Source: CAYJAD01 sp964372165 (GTDB taxonomy: Bacteria; Desulfobacterota; Desulfovibrionia; Desulfovibrionales; Desulfovibrionaceae). From it: a stretch of 6,147 nucleotides of DNA. Location: positions 1-6,147 of the forward strand of contig CAYJPT010000136.1 in the NCBI GenBank assembly GCA_964372165.1, given 5' to 3'. Positions 6,097 through 6,147 of this stretch are shown here, piece by piece. The first letter of the stretch is position 1; every line of letters starts with the position of its first letter. The translations under genes and the position numbers were made by a program. Below the pieces are notes generated by a model that worked only from the letters and a program-made list of their open reading frames with translations, was not told where the DNA came from and did no database searches.

Positions 6097-6147
6097 GGAA
6101 ACGCTGATTAAATCAATAAGTCAAAAGATATATTGTGTGTTTCCTTA
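6097..6147. repeat. Intergenic repeat element, copy B, cut by the right window edge
   Basis: The plus strand from GGAAACGCTGATTAAATCAA at 6097 to the window end aligns without gaps to the minus strand of 3485-3435, with 44 of 51 positions identical. Five of the seven differences are C in copy A and T here. The copies are inverted, with matching ends facing each other across the hisI-rfaE2 operon. Similarity stays high to the window edge, so copy B probably continues to the right. It sits just upstream of hisI. Confidence 0.75.

Overview
The window carries five protein-coding genes, all on the minus strand, so transcription runs from high to low coordinates. It looks like chromosomal DNA from an AT-rich, anaerobic, Gram-negative bacterium, most likely a low-GC member of the Desulfovibrionales. 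This is inference, resting on three points: the single-chain pyruvate:ferredoxin oxidoreductase shares very long motif blocks with the Desulfovibrio africanus enzyme as I remember it; HisI is not fused to HisE and sits directly upstream of a long-form HisG; and the heptose adenylyltransferase RfaE2 is a stand-alone protein, which also implies heptose-containing LPS.

Layout, read in the direction of transcription: (i) 6070-3526 is a compact cluster hisI - hisG - YkgJ-family protein - rfaE2, with junctions of 1-nt overlap, 3-nt gap and 28-nt overlap, so very probably one operon. It joins two histidine-biosynthesis steps, a cysteine-cluster protein of unknown role and an LPS-heptose activation enzyme. 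(ii) 3533-3279 is intergenic: a strong stem-loop over the rfaE2 stop codon, then a roughly 180-bp repeat element full of inverted repeats. (iii) 3278-2502 is truA (tRNA pseudouridine 38-40 synthase). (iv) 2501-2099 is a 400-bp AT-rich gap with a good sigma70-type promoter candidate, an 18-nt Rex- or CRP/FNR-like palindrome, and a hairpin next to the nifJ ribosome binding site. (v) 2098-1 is the first 699 codons of nifJ, cut by the window edge just after the first 4Fe-4S cysteine motif.

The genes themselves are ordinary housekeeping and metabolic genes. The least ordinary content is non-coding. One end of the element downstream of rfaE2 recurs in inverted orientation at the right edge of the window (6097-6147, 44 of 51 positions identical), so the hisI-rfaE2 operon is bracketed by two outward-extending copies of a dispersed repeat. 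It could be a small non-autonomous mobile element (MITE-like) or a structured-RNA repeat; I cannot name its family from sequence alone. I found no CRISPR array, tRNA, rRNA, transposase gene or defence system here.
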